The position numbers were made by a program, and so were the translations under genes. 64,000 nucleotides of DNA from Heliobacterium mobile (lineage in GTDB: Bacteria > Bacillota > Desulfitobacteriia > Heliobacteriales > Heliobacteriaceae). The notes under the pieces are model-generated. The model saw only the letters and a list, made by a program, of their open reading frames with translations. It was not told the origin of the DNA and did no database searches. Positions 54,083 through 61,543 of this stretch are shown here, piece by piece; positions within the stretch are counted from its first letter, which is position 1, and the number at the start of each line of letters is the position of its first letter. The stretch is taken from NCBI RefSeq assembly GCF_009720735.1, contig NZ_WNKU01000007.1, positions 62,001-126,000 of the forward strand, in the 5' to 3' direction.

Positions 54083-54322
54083 TCAATGAAGCTTTCGCCG
54101 TGCGATAATCCGGTACTCTTTTCCGTCGTGACTGCCTTCGGCATGATAATCCATGCCGTTACGGTCGAGAAAGGCTAAAATGCTATCGGCCTGGTGGGCG
54201 TCGTTCGCTTCCAGAGAGATAATCAGTTCATCACCGTCTTTCAGTCGCTCGATCATGTCCCCAATCTTATGGACGTCGGCGGTGAAGATGATGTCCCCTA
54301 AATGGGTAAAAATGTCTGCCAT
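54083..54322 (-). CDS. small TusA-like protein without the CPxP motif
   Basis: 79 aa. The second half, DGDELIISLEAND..ADSILAFLDRNGMDY..GKEYRIIARRK, follows the beta-alpha-beta end of TusA/SirA sulfur-carrier proteins, but the catalytic cysteine motif is absent and there is no cysteine at all. Function unknown. AAGGAG lies before the ATG. It is set between two tRNA groups on the opposite strand. Confidence 0.55.
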   Translation of the reverse strand: MADIFTHLGDIIFTADVHKIGDMIERLKDGDELIISLEANDAHQADSILAFLDRNGMDYHAEGSHDGKEYRIIARRKLH

Positions 54323-54371
54323 TATCTCAACTCCTTCCCCGTAGATATCTATTGACGATCTTAGTAATCCC

Positions 54372-54401
54372 TTGACGGCAGCTTCTTAAATCTGGTAAAA
54401 T
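54372..54401 (+). promoter_or_regulatory. promoter of tRNA-Cys/tRNA-Leu
   Basis: TTGACG (54372-54377), 18-nt spacer, TAAAAT (54396-54401). Confidence 0.7.
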
Positions 54402-54412
54402 TTAAATACTAC

Positions 54413-54487
54413 GGCGGCATCGCCAAGTGGTAAGGCAAAGGTCTGCAAAACCTTTATTCCCCGGTTCGAATCCGGGTGCCGCCTCCA
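54413..54487 (+). tRNA. tRNA-Cys (GCA)
   Basis: 75 nt. Acceptor GGCGGCA/TGCCGCC, anticodon loop CTGCAAA giving GCA, T loop TTCGAAT, encoded CCA. Confidence 0.97.
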
Positions 54488-54509
54488 ATCGCTTTTTCAC
54501 GACAAATAC

Positions 54510-54597
54510 GCCGGAGTGGCGGAATTGGTAGACGCAAGGGACTTAAAATCCCTCGGTCCGCAAGACCGTGCCGGTTCGAGTCCGGCCTCCGGCACCA
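54510..54597 (+). tRNA. tRNA-Leu (TAA)
   Basis: 88 nt with long variable arm (CTCGGTCCGCAAGACCGTG). Acceptor GCCGGAG/CTCCGGC, anticodon loop CTTAAAA giving TAA, encoded CCA. Confidence 0.97.
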
Positions 54598-54610
54598 CTT
54601 CATACATAAA

Positions 54611-54640
54611 AGCACACTATAAGGTGTGTTTTTTTTGTTT
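54611..54640 (+). terminator. Terminator after tRNA-Leu
   Basis: AGCACAC pairs with GTGTGTT around TATAAG, followed by T8. Confidence 0.75.
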
Positions 54641-54735
54641 ACTGGGAAATTTTCTACGTTCGAATCTAACTGCTAACGAGAGATTTCGACAAAAATATTG
54701 TTTTTATCCCGCTGGTAAATAAAAGAAGTAGACGC

Positions 54736-54806
54736 TATAATAAATTGTGTCCCTACACTGTTTCCCCTGCAGGAGAGACCGAAACGCCTGCAGGGGGATT
54801 TTTTTG
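54736..54806 (+). other. possible short transcript or leader ending in a strong terminator
   Basis: TATAAT at 54736-54741 (no good -35) is followed about 25 nt later by a perfect terminator: TCCCCTGCAGG (54763-54773) with CCTGCAGGGGA (54787-54797), then T7. It lies upstream of the 22-aa ORF and might be an attenuator or small RNA. A perfect DnaA box TTATCCACA stands at 54849-54857. Confidence 0.4.
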
Positions 54807-54884
54807 TTTTTTCGGCTGAACAAGAATATCTGTTGGGCCTATTTGTATTTATCCACATTCTTCAAGACTTAAGGAGATTTGCGA

Positions 54885-54953
54885 ATGGCCCTTGAGGAAG
54901 AGTGCGGAGAGACTTATTCCAGTTGTGAATCCACCTGCTCAGAGGTATACTAA
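54885..54953 (+). CDS. possible 22-aa acidic peptide with three cysteines
   Basis: ATG eight bases after AAGGAG. The product starts MALEEECGETYSS and ends CESTCSEVY: three Cys at 7, 14 and 18, seven acidic residues, no basic ones. Spacing to the next gene is 84 bp. Composition recalls cysteine-rich leaderless peptides, but no maturase gene is nearby, so function is unknown and chance cannot be excluded. Confidence 0.35.
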   Translation: MALEEECGETYSSCESTCSEVY

Positions 54954-55037
54954 AAAAGTGGTTTGAAACAGGGCCAATGAAAGTTGAAGGATCGAACATA
55001 GCTTCCGTATCGAATATACATCGATAGGAGTGTTTTT

Positions 55038-55304
55038 ATGTTTGTTTACCGCGTTGCATATCGGTGGCCCAATGGTGAAGTGGAAGGCTTCTTAGGGATT
55101 GGTGCTGAAAAGGATATTGCCGAGGCCGATGCTCGGGAGCGCATCGCCAGCCGAATCCGGATTCTAAAACAAAAAGGATTGGTGCCGTCGAACGCCATCT
55201 TTAACGAAAAGGCGCTGATCACTTCGGAAGAACAAGTGACGGATGAGGAATACGGGATCATTCAGAACGATTGGGATAGCCGGGTATTGATGGATTCTCG
55301 CTGA
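55038..55304 (+). CDS. hypothetical protein, 88 aa
   Basis: Soluble, acidic, helix-rich, with AEADARERIASRIRILKQKG and an acidic C-terminus. Not recognised. TAGGAG nine bases before the ATG, typical codon use, and a clean terminator 23 bp after the stop support it as a real gene. Confidence 0.6.
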   Translation: MFVYRVAYRWPNGEVEGFLGIGAEKDIAEADARERIASRIRILKQKGLVPSNAIFNEKALITSEEQVTDEEYGIIQNDWDSRVLMDSR

Positions 55305-55326
55305 AATAACCGAAAAGATGACGAAG

Positions 55327-55366
55327 AACCTCCTTTTTTGCTGGATAAGCAGAAGGAGGTTTTTTG
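55327..55366 (+). terminator. Terminator after the 88-aa gene
   Basis: AACCTCCTT (55327-55335) pairs with AAGGAGGTT (55353-55361), then T6 in total. Confidence 0.8.
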
Positions 55367-55503
55367 CGAAAAACTGTTTTTATCATCCCTTGTGAACCAA
55401 TGGGTCTCGAAGCTTTTTTATTCCGGCGTCCTTAGTAACTCGATTATCGTATCTGACAAAATATTCCTATTAGACCTTGCGTATTCATAGGGAGGCAATT
55501 CGA

Positions 55504-58500
55504 GTGGATAAAAGGGCCTTAAAAAATTTTGCTCTCTCCGCTAGAAAGCAACTTATCGAAGAAATCCGACACAAAGCAGATCAGCTTTTGGGAATAACCG
55601 AGGGGGAGTTAACCTCAGAGGAGGCAAAAAAACGACGGTTTCTCGTCGAGGAAACAGCTTTGTCTTGGTTTATTCGTTTCTGCGTCTTATGGTACATGGA
55701 AGTGAATGATTATTATCCTGCAGGCGTTAAAATCCTGTCGTTGAAAGACCCAAATTCTGTTCAAATAAACTCGGAGATAATCGCACCTGATGACCAAGAG
55801 AGGATTTCTCATTACATACAGCGCGGCGATGAGGAGGTCTTGTACCGATACCTCCTCATCTTGCAATGGAACGTCCTAGAGCCCTTTTTTCCCGAATTGT
55901 TTGAGACGATCGATGAAAGAGCAGAGAGGCTGCTTCCCTCAAATTTACTATCCCGAGGATCTGTCATTCGGAAACTGGTCGAGAGCATCGACGAGGCGGA
56001 TTTTCAAGAACAGGTTGAAGTCATCGGATGGTTGTACCAGTTTTACATCTCCGAGAAAAAAGACGAAGTCTTTGAAGGACTAAAGAAAAACATCAAAATT
56101 TCAAAGGATAAGATCCCTGCTGCTACCCAGTTATTCACGCCGGAGTGGATCGTGCGCTATCTCGTGGAAAACTCTTTAGGTCGGTTGTGGATGGAAGCCC
56201 ACCCCAATGAAGCGTTGCAAGCCAAGTGGCCTTATTACCTCGCTGAAGAAGAGCAGGAAGATGACGTTCGTGCGGAGTTGAAAAAAACCTGGGTAGCTGG
56301 CAGGGGGTTACAGCCTGAGTCGATCAAAGTGCTCGATCCCTCTGTTGGGGCCGGGCACATGCTCGTCTACGCTTTCGATGTTCTTTATGATATCTACCAA
56401 GCTGCCGGTTACTCGGAAAGGGATATCCCCGCTTTGATTCTAGAAAAGAACCTCTTTGGCTTAGATATTGATGATACATCGGTAAAGCTGGCTGCTTTTG
56501 CTGTATTGATGAAGGCGAGGAGCAAAAACCCTCAGATTTTCGAAGATAAAATCAATTTAAATATATGTTCTATCCAGGAAAGCAACAATTTTTCCCGAAG
56601 CGCTATCGATGCATTTTTTAGCTCTCATCAGGAAGACCTTACAAGAATCCTCGATCTCTTTCAGGACGCAAAGGAATTCGGATCGATTCTAGAGATTCCC
56701 CCGGTACATCTCGATGCGATGGAAGCTAGGCTGAAGGAAATAGGTGAGAAAATTATTGGTCATAAGGGGCTGGAACAGAACCGGAATGAAATTAGGAAAA
56801 GTGACAGCGAGCTGATTGAAGAGGAGCCGAAGGAAATAGGGGAAGCTCTTCGGCAATTGACGTCGCTCGTAAAACAGGCGAAGATCATGGCGCAAAAATA
56901 TGACGTGGTGGTAACGAACCCTCCCTATATGGGTCGTAAAGGGATGGGGAAAAAACTTGTCCAGTACGTCGACCGCCATTATCCCGATAGCAGCAGTGAC
57001 CTTTTTGCCGTGTTTATCGAAAAAGGGTTTCGCTGGTGTAAGCCTCATGGGTTCAACGCCATGGTTACGATGCAATCATGGATGTACCTGCGGTCCTTCG
57101 AAAAGTTTAGAGCCTCTATCCTTTCGCAAAAGACCATAGGGTCGTTGCTGCATATGGCCAATATGGTCATGGGTATCGCTTTCGGTACATCGGCGACGGT
57201 CTTTCGTAACCGTTCTATCCCTTTGTTTAAAGGACGATATCTGTATATAGAACCTGAAGGGATGGAAAAAGAACATCCGAAAGTGTTCCCGCCGCCTCAC
57301 AGTCGAAACAAAGCGATCGCTCAGCATGTGTTCGAAAAATTACCGAACCGGTCGATCGCCTACTGGTTGACTGAAAAAAGCTACGCCTTGTTCCAGGACG
57401 CACCCCCTTTAGATGCTTTTGGGAAGTGCTGCAAAGGCATCGATACGGGCGATAACGCCCGGTTTCTCCGGTTGTGGTACGAAGTGAAAAAGGGGGACAT
57501 TAGATTTACTGCGAAAAACGTCGAGGAGGCACGAGAGGGAGGCTATAAATGGGTTCCATACAACAAAGGCGGCAGCTTTCGCAAGTGGTATGGTAATAAT
57601 GAATTCGTTTTGAACTGGCAAGATGAGGGCCAGGAATTGCGAAGCTTTGCCCAATCGAACCTGCGAAACAAAGAATATTACTATGTCCCAGGGATCACTT
57701 GGTCAACGGTTACATCGGGCAGTTTCAGCGCCCGTTCCTTTGGCTATGGCTATTTGTTTGACAATGGCGGAAGCTGTTTTTTTTGCGAAGAAGACAAACG
57801 GAACTACTTTCTGGGGCTCTTAAATTCTAAGTTGATTTTTTTGATCGATTGCCTCAACCCAACCATCAACTATCAACCGGGTGATATCGCCCGGTTGCCT
57901 GTGGTAGAACCTGATGAACATATCCTATCCCAGGTCAATGCGCTCGTGAGGCAGAACATAGAATTGTCCCAGCGAGACTGGGACACCCAGGAGATTTCTT
58001 GGGATTTTGCGCGGCACCCTTTGCTCATGCATAAACAGGAGGGGGACAGCTTCGAGGAAGCTTTCCAACGTTGGGAAGGTTTTGCCGAAGGACAATTTAA
58101 GCGGTTAAAAGCGAACGAAGAGGAACTGAACCGGGTATTCATCGATTTGTACAGTTTGAAGGGTGAACTGGCACCGAACGTGCTCGATAAGAATGTTTCC
58201 ATCCAAAAAACCGACGCCCTTCGCAATGTCAAATCCTTTTTGTCCTACGCTATCGGCTGTATGTTTGGCCGGTATTCGCTCGCCCAAGCTGGTCTGATTT
58301 ATGCGGGCGGCGATTTCGGTGAACGATGGCGGCAGAATAAGGCTGAACGGAGTTGGGAGGTTAAGGTAAAAGATGCAGGCTGGGTGAAAACTGCCTTTGG
58401 TCCCGTTGAAGATAATATTGTTTTCATCGCCAATAGCGAAGTGCGAGCCAGTTGTGGCGAAATCATAGCTGGCGGACTTTCATCAGAGCATGATATCGTC

Positions 58501-59019
58501 CACCGGTTTGTACAGTTTATGGGTGAATCCTTCGGTATCGAGCGGTTAGAAGAGAACTTGAACTACGTCGCTCGGATTTTAGGAAAAAAATCAGCGGAAA
58601 CGGCCCGGCAGGCTATCAGACGGTATCTTCATAATGATTTTTTCAAAGATCACCTTCAGGTTTATCGGAAAAGGCCGATCTACTGGCAGTTCAATTCGGG
58701 ACCATGGAAGGGTTTTCAGGCCCTTATCTACATGCATCGCTATGCTCCGGAAACACTGACGAACCTGAGAGCGGTATACTTACCCCTGCAGATAGGCATG
58801 TATGAAGCCGAACTGAGGAGATTAGAAAGCTCTGAAATTTCGAATCCGGAAAAAAGTGCTCTCCGTAAAAGGAAAGAGATAATTTGGGAACAGCTGAAAG
58901 AATGCCATCGATTCAGTGAAACACTGGGCCGTCTAGCCGAGCAAGCCCTTTCCCTTGATATCGATGAGGGCGTGCAAGTGAACTACTTCAAACTGCAATC
59001 GGTTTTAGCCAAGATATAA
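55504..59019 (+). CDS. pglX: PglX-type adenine-specific DNA methyltransferase (BREX-1 class), orphan
   Basis: 1171 aa. N-terminal helical region, SAM motif LDPSVGAGHMLVYAFD (D278), then catalytic NPPY (N472) in VVTNPPYMGRKGMGKKL, with SDLFAVFIEKG and a long C-terminal target-recognition part; KDRNYFLGLLNSKL-like (KRNYFLGLLNSKLI) and YQPGDIARLPV recall type IIG specificity domains. This is the architecture of the BREX methyltransferase. BrxA, BrxB, BrxC, PglZ and BrxL are absent on both sides, so it may be solitary. GTG eight bases after GGAGG. Confidence 0.85.
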   Translation: MDKRALKNFALSARKQLIEEIRHKADQLLGITEGELTSEEAKKRRFLVEETALSWFIRFCVLWYMEVNDYYPAGVKILSLKDPNSVQINSEIIAPDDQERISHYIQRGDEEVLYRYLLILQWNVLEPFFPELFETIDERAERLLPSNLLSRGSVIRKLVESIDEADFQEQVEVIGWLYQFYISEKKDEVFEGLKKNIKISKDKIPAATQLFTPEWIVRYLVENSLGRLWMEAHPNEALQAKWPYYLAEEEQEDDVRAELKKTWVAGRGLQPESIKVLDPSVGAGHMLVYAFDVLYDIYQAAGYSERDIPALILEKNLFGLDIDDTSVKLAAFAVLMKARSKNPQIFEDKINLNICSIQESNNFSRSAIDAFFSSHQEDLTRILDLFQDAKEFGSILEIPPVHLDAMEARLKEIGEKIIGHKGLEQNRNEIRKSDSELIEEEPKEIGEALRQLTSLVKQAKIMAQKYDVVVTNPPYMGRKGMGKKLVQYVDRHYPDSSSDLFAVFIEKGFRWCKPHGFNAMVTMQSWMYLRSFEKFRASILSQKTIGSLLHMANMVMGIAFGTSATVFRNRSIPLFKGRYLYIEPEGMEKEHPKVFPPPHSRNKAIAQHVFEKLPNRSIAYWLTEKSYALFQDAPPLDAFGKCCKGIDTGDNARFLRLWYEVKKGDIRFTAKNVEEAREGGYKWVPYNKGGSFRKWYGNNEFVLNWQDEGQELRSFAQSNLRNKEYYYVPGITWSTVTSGSFSARSFGYGYLFDNGGSCFFCEEDKRNYFLGLLNSKLIFLIDCLNPTINYQPGDIARLPVVEPDEHILSQVNALVRQNIELSQRDWDTQEISWDFARHPLLMHKQEGDSFEEAFQRWEGFAEGQFKRLKANEEELNRVFIDLYSLKGELAPNVLDKNVSIQKTDALRNVKSFLSYAIGCMFGRYSLAQAGLIYAGGDFGERWRQNKAERSWEVKVKDAGWVKTAFGPVEDNIVFIANSEVRASCGEIIAGGLSSEHDIVHRFVQFMGESFGIERLEENLNYVARILGKKSAETARQAIRRYLHNDFFKDHLQVYRKRPIYWQFNSGPWKGFQALIYMHRYAPETLTNLRAVYLPLQIGMYEAELRRLESSEISNPEKSALRKRKEIIWEQLKECHRFSETLGRLAEQALSLDIDEGVQVNYFKLQSVLAKI

Positions 59020-59946
59020 GATGTTTTTCAAGTGCTTAGCCCCGTCTTCTAGAGCCTTTTTGGCTTGGTCGAAATGATCCAGCAAGCTGGCAAAGCCGTG
59101 AATCATTCCGTTGTATCGTCTCAATGTAACAGGGACACCCGCTTCCTCCAATTTTTTCGCGTACATTTCTCCATCATCGCGGAGGGGATCATACTCGGCG
59201 GTGATGATCATCGCTGGCGGCAGTCCATGGTGGTCAGGGTAGAGCAGCGGAGAAGCGTAGGGATTTTTTCTGTCTTCACCGTCGCGAAGATAATGCCGGG
59301 CAAACCATTCCATCAACTCAATGGTGAGAAGAAAGCCTTTGCCGAATTCACGAATAGACTCGGTTCCGCCAAGAAAATTCGTAGACGGGTAATAGAGCAG
59401 TTGGTAGACGATTTTGGGAAATCCTTTTTCTTTGGCTTGAATGGCGACGACGGTAGCCAAATTTCCACCGGCATTGTCTCCACCGACTGCAATGCGCTCT
59501 TTGTCCAGGTGGAATTCCTCGGCGTGATCATGCACCCAGGTGACTGCGTCGTAAGCATCTTCCAAAGCGGCTGGAAATTTATGTTCCGGCGCTAACCGGT
59601 AATCGACGGAGACAACGGCACAAGGGGTAATTTGGGCCATTTCGCGGCAGAAGGCGTCATGGCTGTCGAGATTACCTACGACAAATCCACCGCCGTGGAA
59701 AAAGACCAGAACAGGGTGGGGGGCACTGCCTTTTGGCGTATAGATTCGCATAGGGATCTCCCGCCCATCGACGATAGCGGTATGGTTTTCGATCTTTTGC
59801 AAGTTGCCTATGTCGTTTTCATCGATCGGCCCGATGTGCATCATTGAGGCAGCGCGTATCATACCTGGCGAGAGCATGCTCAAGGGAAAAGTTCCGGTAA
59901 AAGAAGAATGTTGTAGAAATTCCTTGACTTGTGGATCGAGGGTCAC
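59005..59946 (-). CDS. alpha/beta hydrolase (HSL-like) with nucleophile Ser replaced by Asn
   Basis: 313 aa. Oxyanion motif VFFHGGGFVVGN (HGGG 84-87), DYRLAPEHKFPAALED, Asp in TAEYDPLRDD and His in MIHGFASL match hormone-sensitive-lipase-type esterases. The nucleophile elbow reads GGDNAGG: Asn158 (codon AAT) stands where Ser is required. The frame is otherwise intact, so the protein is probably not a standard esterase. GTG at 59946 is eight bases from AAGGAGG. It converges on pglX with 15 bp overlap. Confidence 0.85.
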   Translation of the reverse strand: MTLDPQVKEFLQHSSFTGTFPLSMLSPGMIRAASMMHIGPIDENDIGNLQKIENHTAIVDGREIPMRIYTPKGSAPHPVLVFFHGGGFVVGNLDSHDAFCREMAQITPCAVVSVDYRLAPEHKFPAALEDAYDAVTWVHDHAEEFHLDKERIAVGGDNAGGNLATVVAIQAKEKGFPKIVYQLLYYPSTNFLGGTESIREFGKGFLLTIELMEWFARHYLRDGEDRKNPYASPLLYPDHHGLPPAMIITAEYDPLRDDGEMYAKKLEEAGVPVTLRRYNGMIHGFASLLDHFDQAKKALEDGAKHLKNILYLG

Positions 59947-60116
59947 TTGATGAGCCTCCTTATACTCGCTATTCTTCTTAAGGATCCATAAAATGTGATA
60001 AAACCATACCACTGAATCGCAGTTTGTGGGTGGAAAGTGGTGGGAGCAGTTTTGCCATGAGAAGAATGCTTTTTAAATATAGCGCTTTTTTGAGCCTGAC
60101 AAAAAAGAGATAATAC

Positions 60117-60145
60117 TTGAAATATTTTCACAGATAGACTACAAT
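60117..60145 (+). promoter_or_regulatory. promoter of the 45-aa Cys-rich peptide gene
   Basis: TTGAAA (60117-60122), 17-nt spacer, TACAAT (60140-60145); transcript leader about 75 nt. Confidence 0.7.
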
Positions 60146-60226
60146 AAAAGAAAATTAACACATTCACAAATAGTGGTGTAAATCACAAGGTTGATGCAAC
60201 AGAACCGGTAAAGGGAGGCGCTGTAT

Positions 60227-60364
60227 ATGACTCAAGAAATTCTGAAAGTCCTGCCCACAACGGAATTTGACACGCTCTTGATGTGCGTCTATCAACCCCA
60301 TGAATGTGTCGAATGTGGCGGCTGCGGTTATTGCGTAGACCAGCAGCAGACAATTGAGCACTAA
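60227..60364 (+). CDS. 45-aa Cys-rich peptide with CxxCxxCxxC
   Basis: ATG eight bases after GGGAGG. The product begins MTQEILKVLPTTEFDTLLMC and holds HECVECGGCGYCVD: cysteines at 20, 27, 30, 33 and 36. The CxxCxxCxxC run resembles half of a bacterial ferredoxin or a metal-binding knuckle. It has its own promoter and terminator, so it is a monocistronic gene. Alternatives are an Fe-S or zinc peptide or a modified-peptide precursor; no maturase is nearby. Confidence 0.65.
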   Translation: MTQEILKVLPTTEFDTLLMCVYQPHECVECGGCGYCVDQQQTIEH

Positions 60365-60401
60365 TTATCTAAGTAATATTCCCAAACTACCAGCCATACA
60401 A

Positions 60402-60440
60402 AGAACCCCTAAGACGAAATGTCTCAGGGGTTTCTTCTTT
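60402..60440. terminator. Bidirectional terminator
   Basis: GAACCCCTAAGAC pairs, with small mismatches, with GTCTCAGGGGTTTC around GAAAT; serves the peptide gene and the minus-strand FAH gene. Confidence 0.75.
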
Positions 60441-61066
60441 TATCCCAGTTGGACGGTGCACTCGCCGAGTTGTTTTTCGCCCCAGTACAGGGCTAGATGG
60501 TCGCCGTGATTGACGGGGCCTACACCGACCGGAGTTCCGGTGAAAATGAGATCCCCCGCATCGAGCCCATAACGGGAACCGATGTAATCGACGAGTGTCT
60601 GAGGAGCAAAGACCATCAGGCTTGCATTGCCGCGCTGCACTTCTTGGTTATTTTTCTGCAATACAAATTCTGTTTTACCGAGGTTATCTATCCCGGGAAA
60701 GGGAAGGGTCTTAGTTATCAGCGCAGAACGAAGAAATCCTTTGCAAGACAACCAGGGGCGGCCCTGTTTTTTTACTTCGTTTTGCTTATCGCGAAGCGTC
60801 ATATCGAGACCGAGGGCCATTCGGTCCACCAACTCGTCCACCCTGATTCCTGGACGATAAGCCTTGCCGATAACGAGTACGAGCTCAGCCTCATAGTGAA
60901 GAGAACCTTGATCCGCTGGAAAAGGTATCTCCTGCCCGGTCATCTCCACTAAAGCGTGAGTAGGTTTGGTAAAGATGATCGGCGACTCGGGCACGGTGTT
61001 GCCCAGTTCCTGCGCATGAAGGCGGTAGTTCCAACCGACACAGTAGATGTTGCGTACGTTGTTCAC
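60440..61066 (-). CDS. fumarylacetoacetate hydrolase family protein
   Basis: 208 aa. IYCVGWNYRLHAQELG, the metal ligands in LHYEAELVLVIGKAYR (E-x-E), TLRDKQNEVKKQGRPW, and LIFTGTPVGVGPV define the family. Members hydrolyse or decarboxylate diketo acids and acylpyruvates; the exact substrate is unknown. GTG at 61066 gives the usual family start; a TTG at 61105 would add 13 residues without an RBS. Confidence 0.88.
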   Translation of the reverse strand: MNNVRNIYCVGWNYRLHAQELGNTVPESPIIFTKPTHALVEMTGQEIPFPADQGSLHYEAELVLVIGKAYRPGIRVDELVDRMALGLDMTLRDKQNEVKKQGRPWLSCKGFLRSALITKTLPFPGIDNLGKTEFVLQKNNQEVQRGNASLMVFAPQTLVDYIGSRYGLDAGDLIFTGTPVGVGPVNHGDHLALYWGEKQLGECTVQLG

Positions 61067-61201
61067 AGAGATGTCAGACCTTTCTTGTGAGATGCTGTAC
61101 CTCAATCATAACGGGTCAATTCTCTCCTGTAAACTAGCGTCGAGCAGGGAGGCTGACGTGAATAAGTCAAAGCAAGGCGAGAACACTTAGTAACAGGACC
61201 G

Positions 61202-61273
61202 ATGCAGTCAAGGAAAAAGTCTAGGCGTAAACGAAGTTCGGGCCGTAAAACCGGTAAAGGCCATAGCTTTTAG
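61202..61273 (+). CDS. possible 23-aa very basic peptide
   Basis: ATG to TAG; begins MQSRKKSRRKRSS and ends KTGKGHSF, with eleven Lys/Arg. RBS (CAGGA) is weak. Such composition is seen in some spore or nucleic-acid-binding mini-proteins. A 10-codon ORF with a strong RBS (GGGAGG, GTG at 61158) lies just upstream and could couple to it. Confidence 0.25.
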   Translation: MQSRKKSRRKRSSGRKTGKGHSF

Positions 61274-61292
61274 TAAGAAAAGAGGTGCGGAA

Positions 61293-61535
61293 ATGATTCG
61301 CGTTCGTTTTAAAGAGGGTCTGGCCGTTCAAGGGGAGACTTACGAAGATATTGTCCGCGGAATGATGGAAGAGTCTACGACGGTGAAACCGTCGGTGACG
61401 AACTTCATGGAAGAGATGAAGACAACGGTCCAACAGGAGACGGGAAATTCCATCCATTTCACCGACAGTGAATCGTTTATCAAGGAATTGCAGCGACTGG
61501 ATTTGATTACTTCCATGGAGACCGATCAGCAGTAA
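61293..61535 (+). CDS. hypothetical protein, 80 aa
   Basis: Soluble, acidic, helical, MIRVRFKEGLAVQGETYEDIVRGM at the start. Not recognised; the N-terminal beta-strand and following helix resemble small adaptor proteins. AAGAGGTG precedes the ATG. It converges on the kinase gene with 8 bp between stops. Confidence 0.55.
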   Translation: MIRVRFKEGLAVQGETYEDIVRGMMEESTTVKPSVTNFMEEMKTTVQQETGNSIHFTDSESFIKELQRLDLITSMETDQQ

Positions 61536-61543
61536 GGGCACGG

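Noticed and set aside
54516-54722. 68-aa ORF over tRNA-Leu
   Set aside because: It begins inside the tRNA gene and its first residues are the translated tRNA; no RBS.
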